Shown here one piece after another: positions 36,773 to 44,406 of a DNA stretch of 64,000 bases (positions within the stretch are counted from its first letter, which is position 1; each line of letters begins with the position of its first letter). The position numbers were made by a program, and so were the translations under genes. Source of the stretch: Thermoanaerobacterium xylanolyticum LX-11 (lineage in GTDB: Bacteria > Bacillota > Thermoanaerobacteria > Thermoanaerobacterales > Thermoanaerobacteraceae); NCBI RefSeq assembly GCF_000189775.2, contig NC_015555.1, forward strand, positions 2,367,001-2,431,000. Reading direction: 5' to 3'. The notes under the pieces are model-generated. The model did not search any database. It was not told the origin of the DNA and was given only the letters and a program-made list of their open reading frames with translations.

Positions 36773-37243
36773 TCACCTCTTATTGCTGTTATAGTACTTA
36801 TTCCCATTTTTCGAATTGTTGTTTTGTTTTCCAAATCCAGTGTTATTTTGACTTGCATCAGTTCTTATTGGCTTTACTCTGTAGGATGATTGCCAGTACA
36901 AATACCCAAAAAATAGGCTTAAAGCCTTTGGCAAAATATCTTCAGTTGCATCATTTTTTATTTTCCTCATGTATTCTATTATCTTGTCTCCATACTTCAT
37001 GCCATCAAAGATGTTATCCCAGCCATTGCGCTTTGATTCCTTGTACTTTATGTAAAGTTCAAATTCATCATAAGAATCAATATTTGAGGCAATCTCAGCT
37101 AATGTCCTGTATTGGGATATGCCAATCTTGTCTTTTTCTCTACCTTTTTCATCATTTGTGTGAATTGATAGAAAGTCTTTTTTTGACGCTATTTCGTCTG
37201 AATACTCAATTAGCTTTTGTTTTAACTCTTTACTTATATTCAT
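36773..37243 (-). CDS. Candidate type III small subunit (Cas11/Csm2-like)
   Basis: 156 residues. The first ~125 are helical (YRTLAEIASNIDSYDEFELYIKYKESKRNG ... KIIEYMRKIKNDA), a pattern typical of type III small subunits that run along the inner face of the complex. The remaining 30 residues form an Asn/Gly/Lys-rich tail (QNNTGFGKQNNNSKNGNK), probably disordered. It lies between the Csx10-like gene (4 bp upstream) and a Csm3-like gene (6 bp downstream), the usual place for cas11 in III-D loci. No catalytic motif is visible. Assignment rests on size, helical character and position. Confidence 0.78.
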   Translation of the reverse strand: MNISKELKQKLIEYSDEIASKKDFLSIHTNDEKGREKDKIGISQYRTLAEIASNIDSYDEFELYIKYKESKRNGWDNIFDGMKYGDKIIEYMRKIKNDATEDILPKALSLFFGYLYWQSSYRVKPIRTDASQNNTGFGKQNNNSKNGNKYYNSNKR

Positions 37244-37246
37244 TGT

Positions 37247-38368
37247 CTAATTACCCCCATTCAAATGTATTTCATCGCAAATCTTCACATACCCATATCC
37301 ATTTATGGTATTTTGGCCGATACCTGACTTCTCCACAAAATACAGCTTGTCTTTGATATCATCAATATCTTCATCTGTGCCAATCAAAACAACAGAACCT
37401 TTCTCTATATAAACTGATGGTTTTTCCCTCATATCGTCCATTTGTTTTGATGTATCATAACCTCTATATATATTGCTTTCTGAGTAAACTTTTATCACGT
37501 CATATTGAAATCCAAGATTTAATATTTTCTTCCACAATTCTTTGTAATCATCTGTCGTCTTTAAAGGAATATTATAGTCTATATCAGGTATCATGTCTGA
37601 ATAAAAATCAAGTGTTATAAGCGACTTATATGTCTTACCACCGTACTGCCTTTTGCCAACAATTTTATTTAACTTTTCGATTCTTTCTATCAAATCAACT
37701 TCATTCCTTGCACCTTCACTGCATATTTCGATCTTGCATTTGCCGAATCCACTGGAAGTATCTGCGCCAATCCTAAGCATTTTAAATTCTTCAAGTTCAT
37801 CTATTCCGTCTACATACCCTTCAAATGTTAGACCTTCCTCTATTGCTAATATACTATACAATCCTCCATCTCTTGCTGTCTTTGTATACGGATCTATGGC
37901 TGTTCTTGTAAAAAGTCTTTTAGGAACATCTACCATTTTCCCATCTTTATAATACCCTGTAGCAAACTCTATTCTCCCTTTGCATATTGGACATTCACTC
38001 TCTTTATTAAAGAGCACATCTACAAGACCATGGTCATTGTGATACTTGCATTTCATTGCAGAAAGCGGAAACGGCCTTGCACCATCATAATAGAAGTTGT
38101 AAAATCTTATATTGCTAAAATTCCTACACCAATCTTTATACTTACATCTGCTGCATTTTTCGTCATCTCTTATGTATATCCAGTTGTACCTGCCATCTTT
38201 ATCTGGTTTATCTACATCGTACAGTAGACAATTTCTCAAAATCTCTCTTGCAATAGCTGCCCTTATAACGTCGCCTGGTATGTAATCTTTAGTAGTTAAA
38301 AAATTTCCTACCAAATTTCTGCCACCTACTATAAGAGGTGAAATCAGGTTTAGTTTTACCTTTATCAT
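37247..38368 (-). CDS. csx10: Type III Cas5-group RAMP, Csx10-like
   Basis: Probable Cas5/Csm4-equivalent that binds the crRNA 5' handle and Cas10. The N-terminus MIKVKLNLISPLIVGGRNLVGNF followed by TTKDYIPGDVIRAAIAREILRN is the Csx10-type start. Two cysteine groups (CSRCKYKDWC, and CPICKGRIEF with nearby MKCKYHND) suggest zinc binding. Glycine loops are LRIGADTSSGFGKCKI and GQNTINGYGYVKI. 373 residues, close to the size of Csx10. Csx10 is the marker gene of subtype III-D, which together with an HD-less Cas10 supports that subtype. It overlaps the 183-aa RAMP gene by four bases. Confidence 0.82.
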   Translation of the reverse strand: MIKVKLNLISPLIVGGRNLVGNFLTTKDYIPGDVIRAAIAREILRNCLLYDVDKPDKDGRYNWIYIRDDEKCSRCKYKDWCRNFSNIRFYNFYYDGARPFPLSAMKCKYHNDHGLVDVLFNKESECPICKGRIEFATGYYKDGKMVDVPKRLFTRTAIDPYTKTARDGGLYSILAIEEGLTFEGYVDGIDELEEFKMLRIGADTSSGFGKCKIEICSEGARNEVDLIERIEKLNKIVGKRQYGGKTYKSLITLDFYSDMIPDIDYNIPLKTTDDYKELWKKILNLGFQYDVIKVYSESNIYRGYDTSKQMDDMREKPSVYIEKGSVVLIGTDEDIDDIKDKLYFVEKSGIGQNTINGYGYVKICDEIHLNGGN

Positions 38369-38916
38369 TCATCCCCCTCCTTAACATCAACATGGACCCA
38401 TCCATATCCTCTGCTTTTACCCGCCCCAATGCTTTCTATCATTTTTAAAGATATCAAAATGAGTTCTTCATATTTCTCTGTACTTTCATCCAAGTATAAG
38501 TCCATTGTCCCTTTGAATGTACCGCCTTCGTATACTTCCATTGAATTTAGAGAATTGTCTTTTGCCACTTTTCTATACCTATCAACAGACGTTGAATGCC
38601 TTACAGTTCTACTGCCAATGTTAGTCACATCATCATCTAATAATAAGTCATCTATATATAATTTAGATGGGTTATAACCAGGTGAACCAAAAACCTTGCA
38701 TACAGGACATATGCACTTCATATCGTCATGATGCTCTTCATCGATTAAAGACATGAAGTTTTGCCTCATGATTCCCTTTATTGTGGATGCAGGTATATAA
38801 GGTTTTCCACTTCTATCTTTTACAAAGTATTTATCTACAAGACTACCAATGCTATTGCCTGTAGCAATGCACATTGGAGATTTTAATTTTACGACTATAT
38901 CAAATCTCTTTTTCAA
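38365..38916 (-). CDS. Short Csm3-like RAMP protein
   Basis: 183-residue RAMP protein, shorter than the other Csm3-like members here. It carries SPMCIATGNSIGSLVDKYFVKD (aspartate at the cleavage-loop position), PYIPASTIKGIMRQNF, the zinc-type CICPVCKVFGSPGYNPSKL, and ends IGAGKSRGYGWVHV. It lies directly after cas10 (15 bp) and overlaps csx10. It appears complete: both the N-terminal glycine motif and the C-terminal glycine loop are present, so the short length reflects missing insertions rather than truncation. Confidence 0.9.
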   Translation of the reverse strand: MKKRFDIVVKLKSPMCIATGNSIGSLVDKYFVKDRSGKPYIPASTIKGIMRQNFMSLIDEEHHDDMKCICPVCKVFGSPGYNPSKLYIDDLLLDDDVTNIGSRTVRHSTSVDRYRKVAKDNSLNSMEVYEGGTFKGTMDLYLDESTEKYEELILISLKMIESIGAGKSRGYGWVHVDVKEGDE

Positions 38917-38931
38917 AATATCACCTCAATC

Positions 38932-40902
38932 CTATACATAATCCCAAATCTCGGTAATGTCATACCACGGTGAGTGATATTCCATGCCATTTTCACCTGA
39001 AAGCCTAAAAAGACCCTCTTCAAAACAGCCATTGGCAATCTCCACAAGTCCTTTTTCAATATCTTCCATATTTGACCTTGACCTGTCGTACATGTAGAAA
39101 AGCTTAAACTCCAATGGCAACATCATGCTTGCAGCATCCCTAAGTTTGTATATGTGGTTTTTCATAATCTTTTTGCTTTCTTTCATTTTCAGTATCAAGT
39201 TTATAAGCTTAGTCATGTCACTCCACGTGTAATTTAAAATGCCTTGATGTATAAAGTCATAATTGCTGCCTTTATCCAGTTCCAAATACATATTGCTTTC
39301 TAAAACTGCAAATGAAACAGTCCCAATTTTGTTGTCCATCTTTTTCGAATATGATTTAGCTTTTTTCAAAAGCTTATTGGCCAATTCAAACATATTCCGT
39401 ATAGGTGTGGAATATTTGCTTATTGCGACGCCAATCGACATTGTCACATTTGCACTTTTATCAATGTCAGACTTGTTTTGAAATTCTTTGTCAAATGTTT
39501 CAATAAGCTTTGACGCCATTATAAAACTGGATTTTGCAGGGGTTATTATGAATATATCATCGCCTCCAAGCTCAATAACTTCAAATGGAATCTCCTCTCC
39601 TTCTACCTCATACCCTTTCCATATAGCCTCCAATGTCGCTTTAAAAGCAGAACTTTCCGCTTTTCTGCTGAAATACATCATCTCATACACATTTTTTATG
39701 TTCTTTATTATGTTTCCAAAATTATTGCCATCACCGTATATTAATGCCATGTATCCATTGTTTTTAAAGGCCCCAATCTCGTCTAATCCTTGTACCTTTT
39801 TTCCACCGTATTGTTTCTCGCCAAAATTTTTTAAATGCATTCTCTGAAACTCCTCATGAAATCCACCTTTGGCGTAAGTCCCAGCTTCAATTTTGTGAAG
39901 GCAGCTTAAGCATACACCTTTCTCCCCTTCACTTGTCTGAATTGTATAATGTGCATCCCTCAAATTGCAGAATTTGCATATCAATTTAGATCCGCTTTCT
40001 AGCGGTTTGTGGGTTATCTCATCTATCACCATGTCTTTTTCTACTATTCCTTTGTTTACATCGCCATAATTAGGATCAACATTTAAGTACAGCTTTAACT
40101 TTTTCCTATCTTCCAGCATTTCTTCGCAATCTCTTATGACTTCCTTATAATCGTTAATCAAATCTTTTAATGTTGTTTTGTGCGATATAAAGGCGCTTTG
40201 AGCTGTTATTGTCACATCTTCATAAAGTCTTTCTAAATCATAATCTATATCAATATCATTATCAGGCACCACGGCAAAGACATTTCCTCCACCGCAGTAA
40301 ATAATGCTTTCTGGTATAAACTTCTCTTTAAAGTAGCCAGGTATCCTTACTCTGTTTATGTTATCTAAAAGATAGCTAGAACCTCTCAAGCACTTTATAT
40401 CATTGTTCTCGACAATGTACTTTTTTGTCTTGTATACACCGCCTTTTATTACTTTTACATTCACCTTCCCAATCTCATCATCTATCTTTTCTCCAATTGC
40501 CAACATATCTACCATCTTTAAAGCAGCATTTACACTTTCACTTTGAGAAATTTCTACGTCAAAAAAATGACGATACATGTTAAGTCTTACTTCTTTCCTG
40601 CTGTCCAATGTGTACGCAAAGCAAACAGCCAATGTTGCAGCATCTTTTAAAGAAGGCGCCTTAACATCTTTTTTTTCAATGTATGGCCTAATGTACGGTA
40701 TTTCGTCTACATCGTTTTTTAAGTACTCGTATATTTCGTCGCTATCCATCATGGATATATCGTGAGCTATCTTTTTAACTTTCTTTTCGTACTCATCCAT
40801 CTTCATACAGTAATTTGTGCCAGTAACAATGTCTACCCAGCTTATATATCCACTGGGAAGTTTCTCATGTCTAACTTTCTCATCTGCAAAATCTATGTAC
40901 AC
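38932..40902 (-). CDS. cas10: Type III signature protein Cas10 (no visible HD domain, GGDD intact)
   Basis: Large subunit that, on target-RNA binding, can make cyclic oligoadenylates. The first Palm motif is YGDGNNFGNIIKN (~residue 389). The second Palm has the active-site motif ELGGDDIFIITP (~445), so cyclase activity should be retained. A zinc ribbon lies at ~308-335 (CKFCNLRDAHY and CLSCLHK). The N-terminal ~130 residues contain no His-Asp doublet or other HD nuclease signature, so DNA cleavage by Cas10 is not expected; this is described for subtype III-D. 656 residues. It follows csx1 by 9 bp on the same transcript. Confidence 0.95.
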   Translation of the reverse strand: MYIDFADEKVRHEKLPSGYISWVDIVTGTNYCMKMDEYEKKVKKIAHDISMMDSDEIYEYLKNDVDEIPYIRPYIEKKDVKAPSLKDAATLAVCFAYTLDSRKEVRLNMYRHFFDVEISQSESVNAALKMVDMLAIGEKIDDEIGKVNVKVIKGGVYKTKKYIVENNDIKCLRGSSYLLDNINRVRIPGYFKEKFIPESIIYCGGGNVFAVVPDNDIDIDYDLERLYEDVTITAQSAFISHKTTLKDLINDYKEVIRDCEEMLEDRKKLKLYLNVDPNYGDVNKGIVEKDMVIDEITHKPLESGSKLICKFCNLRDAHYTIQTSEGEKGVCLSCLHKIEAGTYAKGGFHEEFQRMHLKNFGEKQYGGKKVQGLDEIGAFKNNGYMALIYGDGNNFGNIIKNIKNVYEMMYFSRKAESSAFKATLEAIWKGYEVEGEEIPFEVIELGGDDIFIITPAKSSFIMASKLIETFDKEFQNKSDIDKSANVTMSIGVAISKYSTPIRNMFELANKLLKKAKSYSKKMDNKIGTVSFAVLESNMYLELDKGSNYDFIHQGILNYTWSDMTKLINLILKMKESKKIMKNHIYKLRDAASMMLPLEFKLFYMYDRSRSNMEDIEKGLVEIANGCFEEGLFRLSGENGMEYHSPWYDITEIWDYV

Positions 40903-40911
40903 GCTATCACC

Positions 40912-42207
40912 TCACTCTATAATTTTTTCTACATCATCTATAAAGGTATTAAGTTTTTTTACAAAAGTTTTATACGGTTTGCTGTTATCTCTCCATCCAG
41001 CATGATTTATATCGTTTCTAAAATCTTTTATGTTGTAAATCAATTTAGCAAATTTATCGCTATTTTCGCTTTCTAACACTTTATTTACAATATCTTCATA
41101 AAGTTTTGCCTCATTTTTCCACTTTTCTTTGGGAGGATTATTCATTTTTATGTAAAATGCTTGACCTATAGCATCTCTGATTTTTTGATTGCACTTGTCA
41201 ACTCCAAACTTGTTGCAGAAATATGTTATTATGCCTTCCTCCAATATCGTAAGCCCTTGCTGTATCATATTGTGGTCTCTGCACCATTTCACCACCTGTA
41301 TCATGTTTTTGTCTTCATCATCAGTAAAATTATCAAAGTGATTTTTTATATTCTCTATAAGCGGTGTCATAGGTTTTATGTAGCTTTTTTCTGATATGTT
41401 ATAAGCGAAGTCTATCTTTTCCTTAAGCTCTATTCCATCGCTTGATACCAATTTACCTCTACAAACTGCCACATTGTTTGTGTAATTCTGTATCGATTTA
41501 CCAACCTTCTCTAATATATTCTTGTCATCTTTCATACCCTTTTTTAAAAGCTCGCCTTTCCCACGCTCTATAAGCTTACTTATGTACCTTGAGTCGCCGT
41601 CCTCTATGAAGCGGTCAATTCCAACTGTCCAATCAAGAAGGTTGATAAAAGGAGTGAGATTGAATATAGGCGCATTCCTATCTTCTAATTTTAGTCTGTC
41701 TTCAATTTCGTTTGATGGGACTCCGAGAGCTTCTACAGCTCCGTAGTACATTCCTTTTATTTCGCATTTCTTTACAAATTTTGCATAATTCAATATTATA
41801 AGTGCTAAGACAGGCAGTGATCTAAATGAATGCGTTATGTCAAAGATTATCTCATCTTTGTAGTTTATCTTTCCTAATACTTTGTCAAATATATCCCAAA
41901 GTTCTTCTTCTATTTCCCCAGATGGAATATCTACGGCTTCTATAGTATCTACTATGCCTTCATACTTTTTAAGCACACCAGAAAGCCCACTTTTCTCAGG
42001 ATGCTTTGCATTTGAAATCCAATTAGCTGTAGTCGCTTCTTTTGTCTTGAAGATGTAAATGCCATCTATTTTGATGCCTTTTTTTAAAAAGATATCTATA
42101 AGCGCTTCTTGAACATAGCAAATCGCGTCGATTTTTACGTCATCCAGCGAATAATTGCATTCAGCATATTTGCCTGTACCTAAAAATGAAAAAAACTTTG
42201 TCGCCAT
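40912..42207 (-). CDS. csx1: CARF-HEPN ribonuclease, Csx1/Csx2 (TM1812-like)
   Basis: Effector nuclease expected to be switched on by cyclic oligoadenylate made by Cas10. The N-terminal CARF domain starts MATKFFSFLGTGKY and contains the family motif IIFDITHSFRSLPVLALI. The C-terminal HEPN domain has the ribonuclease motif R-x4-H as FRNDINHAGW (~residue 397). 431 residues from ATG 42205-42207; an upstream GTG adds three residues. Its ATG shares one base with the csx20 stop (TGATG), so production of effector and predicted ring nuclease is coupled. Target preference and activator ring size cannot be read from sequence. Confidence 0.92.
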   Translation of the reverse strand: MATKFFSFLGTGKYAECNYSLDDVKIDAICYVQEALIDIFLKKGIKIDGIYIFKTKEATTANWISNAKHPEKSGLSGVLKKYEGIVDTIEAVDIPSGEIEEELWDIFDKVLGKINYKDEIIFDITHSFRSLPVLALIILNYAKFVKKCEIKGMYYGAVEALGVPSNEIEDRLKLEDRNAPIFNLTPFINLLDWTVGIDRFIEDGDSRYISKLIERGKGELLKKGMKDDKNILEKVGKSIQNYTNNVAVCRGKLVSSDGIELKEKIDFAYNISEKSYIKPMTPLIENIKNHFDNFTDDEDKNMIQVVKWCRDHNMIQQGLTILEEGIITYFCNKFGVDKCNQKIRDAIGQAFYIKMNNPPKEKWKNEAKLYEDIVNKVLESENSDKFAKLIYNIKDFRNDINHAGWRDNSKPYKTFVKKLNTFIDDVEKIIE

Positions 42208-42602
42208 CACTTCCACCTCTCATATTTTCTAAATCTTACATGTTTAAATGTCCTATGCACTTTTACAGTACCGTCAGTAAATGTCCTTTCGTCCGCATCT
42301 CTTGCAGTCGTAGAATATATAGGTATCAATCCGCTTTCAAAGCAAAAATCTACCAATAAAAATGTAGCTCCAAAATCCCCTTGCAAAAGGACATAATCAC
42401 CTTTTCTAGAATTTTGCTTTATCCACTCAGCAATCTTTCCTACACAAAAGCGTATAGACTCTGCTTCAGGCGGTATAGATGCCCATACTTTTTTAAGGTC
42501 ATCTGGAAGATATGTAAATTCACCGACACCATAAGTGTGAAAAGCATCTTCCATTTGGTCTTTTGTCAATTGGTGTGAAAACACTAAAAGCATTTTTCTC
42601 AT
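42207..42602 (-). CDS. csx20: Csx20-family CARF protein, predicted ring nuclease
   Basis: Single-domain 131-residue protein, first gene of the type III operon. It shows the pattern I associate with Csx20: MLLVFSHQLTKDQMEDA, LPDDLKKVWASIPPE, GDYVLLQGDFGATFLLVDF and IPIYSTTARDADERTF, ending FKHVRFRKYERW. Csx20 has been classed as a CARF family predicted to degrade cyclic oligoadenylates and so reset the signal; that function is inference here. ATG at 42600-42602 after AGAGGT. It overlaps csx1 by one base. A degenerate CRISPR repeat lies 50 bp upstream, in its 5' untranslated region. Confidence 0.85.
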   Translation of the reverse strand: MRKMLLVFSHQLTKDQMEDAFHTYGVGEFTYLPDDLKKVWASIPPEAESIRFCVGKIAEWIKQNSRKGDYVLLQGDFGATFLLVDFCFESGLIPIYSTTARDADERTFTDGTVKVHRTFKHVRFRKYERWK

Positions 42603-42654
42603 TTTATCATGACCTCTTTTATAATTATCAAGGGATATAGACTAAAAGAAATGA

Positions 42655-42680
42655 CAATCCTGATAGGTAGGCTAAATATG
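42655..42680 (-). repeat. Solitary degenerate CRISPR-repeat-like sequence in the type III operon leader
   Basis: Plus-strand CAATCCTGATAGGTAGGCTAAA at 42655-42676 matches the array repeat CAATTCCTTATAGGTAGGCTAAA except for one deleted T and one T-to-G change. The 3' plus-strand end of the repeat is lost. Its orientation equals that of the array relative to transcription. It sits at the predicted 5' end of the csx20-csx1-cas10 mRNA. Confidence 0.85.
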
Positions 42681-42683
42681 ACA

Positions 42684-42711
42684 TTTATATAGATATTTCT
42701 ACACAAATCAA
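42684..42711 (-). promoter_or_regulatory. Promoter of the type III operon
   Basis: Minus-strand TTGATT (42706-42711) and TATAAA (42684-42689) separated by 16 nt. The transcript would start near 42677-42680, so the degenerate repeat would be its first ~25 nt. Confidence 0.6.
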
Positions 42712-42730
42712 AATTTTCCTGCTTAAAAAA

Positions 42731-42762
42731 TAAAAAAAAACGCCTTAACGTAAGTTAAAGCG
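42731..42762 (-). terminator. Terminator of the suf operon
   Basis: On the minus strand CGCTTTAAC-TTAC-GTTAAGGCG followed by nine T residues, eight bases after the sufU stop. Confidence 0.88.
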
Positions 42763-42769
42763 CTTATAG

Positions 42770-43183
42770 TTATATTATCTTTTCAAGTGTCTTCCATGCC
42801 AGCAAAGCACATTTTACCCTCGCTGGGAAGTCTGACACTCCTTGCAAGACTTGTGCATCGCCAAGGTCGTCTATATCCACATCTTTTTTGTGTATCATGT
42901 CTATAAATTTCTCCACCAGCGTTAAAGCTTCTTTTTTGTCTTTCCCTTTTATAAGATCACACATCATGGATGTAGAAGCTTGGCTTATGGCACAGCCATG
43001 ACCTACAAATGAGGCATCTTCGATCACATCGCCGTTCATCTTAAGCTCCAATGTTATGTCATCACCGCAGAGAGGATTGTGGCCTCTTTCTTTTATGGTA
43101 GGGTTTTCTATCTCCCTTTTATTAGGGGAGTTTTCGTAGTGCTCCATTATTATCTCTGAGTAAAGCTGATTTAAATCGCTCAT
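42770..43183 (-). CDS. sufU: Fe-S cluster assembly scaffold/sulfur transfer protein SufU
   Basis: IscU-like zinc protein that accepts sulfur from SufS in Gram-positive SUF systems. Cysteines are at RGHNPLCGDDITLEL, GHGCAISQASTSMMCDLIKG and ARVKCALLAWKTL, the usual three-cysteine plus aspartate site. 137 residues. Last gene of sufC-sufB-sufD-sufS-sufU; it overlaps sufS by four bases. The order and the absence of an SufE-like protein fit the Bacillus/Clostridia SUF type. Confidence 0.95.
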   Translation of the reverse strand: MSDLNQLYSEIIMEHYENSPNKREIENPTIKERGHNPLCGDDITLELKMNGDVIEDASFVGHGCAISQASTSMMCDLIKGKDKKEALTLVEKFIDMIHKKDVDIDDLGDAQVLQGVSDFPARVKCALLAWKTLEKII

Positions 43184-44406
43184 CTAAACCACTTCCTGAC
43201 ATCTTTTAATCCATCTACAAAAGCATCTACTTCGCTTTTGTCGTTGTAAACGTAGAAACTTGCCCTCACAGTTGCAGGAACACCTAAGTACCTCATGAGA
43301 GGCTGACAGCAGTGATGACCACTTCTTACTGCTATGCCATCCTGATCAAGTATCGTGGCTACATCATGTGGATGGACGTTTTCCACATTGAATGATATTA
43401 TACCTGTCCTATCTTTTGCATCTTTAGGTCCGTACAGTTTTACGTAGTCTATCTTAGACAATTTCTCTAAAGCATATTCCGTAAGCTCTTGCTCATGCTT
43501 TAAAATATTGTCAAGGCCTATTTTCTCTACGTACTCTATAGCCTTCATAAGGCCGTAAGCACCTTCAACATTTGGCGTACCTGCTTCAAATTTAAGTGGT
43601 GATGGTGCAAATGTAGAATGATCCTCAAAAACCTCGTCTATCATCTCTCCACCGCTTAAAAACGGAGGAATGTCATCCAGAAGATCTTCCTTTATATACA
43701 GGACACCTATACCCATAGGGCCCATCATCTTATGGCCTGAAAATGCATAGAAGTCACATCCAAGCTTTTCTACATCTATCTTCATATTTGGTATGCTTTG
43801 TGCACCATCTATCAATACTTTAGCACCATTTTCATGCGATAAATTAACAATTTCATAGACAGGGTTTATGATGCCTAAGACATTTGACGAATGTTGTAAA
43901 GCGACAAGTTTAACTTTTTCATCTTTCAAAATGCTTTTAAGCTCGTCTAAGTCAAGCCTGGAATTTTCATCAAGGTGGACGTATTTAAGCTTTGCACCTT
44001 TTTTCTCCGCCACCATCTGCCATGGAAGGATGTTGCTGTGATGCTCGGCTATCGTCAATACTATCACATCACCTTCACCAATATGCTTAAGGCCCCATGT
44101 ATATGCCACAAGATTTATAGACTCTGTGGCATTTCGCGTAAACACTATTGACTCAGACGATTTGGCATTTATAAACCTTCTTACAGCATCCTTTGCCTCC
44201 TCGTAGGCCTCTGTTGACAATGCGCTTAGATAATGAGGACTTCTATACACATTTGCATTGTACTCTTTGTAATACTTAGATAGCGCATCAATCACATACG
44301 TTGGCTTTTGAGTCGTAGCTGCATTGTCAAAATATATGAGCTTTTTCCCGTGTGGAGCTGTCTTTAATACAGGAAAATCTTCTTTTATCTTTAAAACATC
44401 CAGCAT
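43180..44406 (-). CDS. sufS: Cysteine desulfurase SufS
   Basis: Pyridoxal-phosphate enzyme that draws sulfur from cysteine. Typical motifs: KLIYFDNAATTQKP at the N-terminus, EHHSNILPWQ, the PLP lysine in YAFSGHKMMGPMGIGVLYI, and the catalytic-cysteine loop RSGHHCCQPLMRYLG. The ATG at 44404-44406 overlaps the sufD stop (TGATG); a TTG just upstream is less likely. 408 residues, full length. Central gene of the suf operon. Confidence 0.96.
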   Translation of the reverse strand: MLDVLKIKEDFPVLKTAPHGKKLIYFDNAATTQKPTYVIDALSKYYKEYNANVYRSPHYLSALSTEAYEEAKDAVRRFINAKSSESIVFTRNATESINLVAYTWGLKHIGEGDVIVLTIAEHHSNILPWQMVAEKKGAKLKYVHLDENSRLDLDELKSILKDEKVKLVALQHSSNVLGIINPVYEIVNLSHENGAKVLIDGAQSIPNMKIDVEKLGCDFYAFSGHKMMGPMGIGVLYIKEDLLDDIPPFLSGGEMIDEVFEDHSTFAPSPLKFEAGTPNVEGAYGLMKAIEYVEKIGLDNILKHEQELTEYALEKLSKIDYVKLYGPKDAKDRTGIISFNVENVHPHDVATILDQDGIAVRSGHHCCQPLMRYLGVPATVRASFYVYNDKSEVDAFVDGLKDVRKWFR

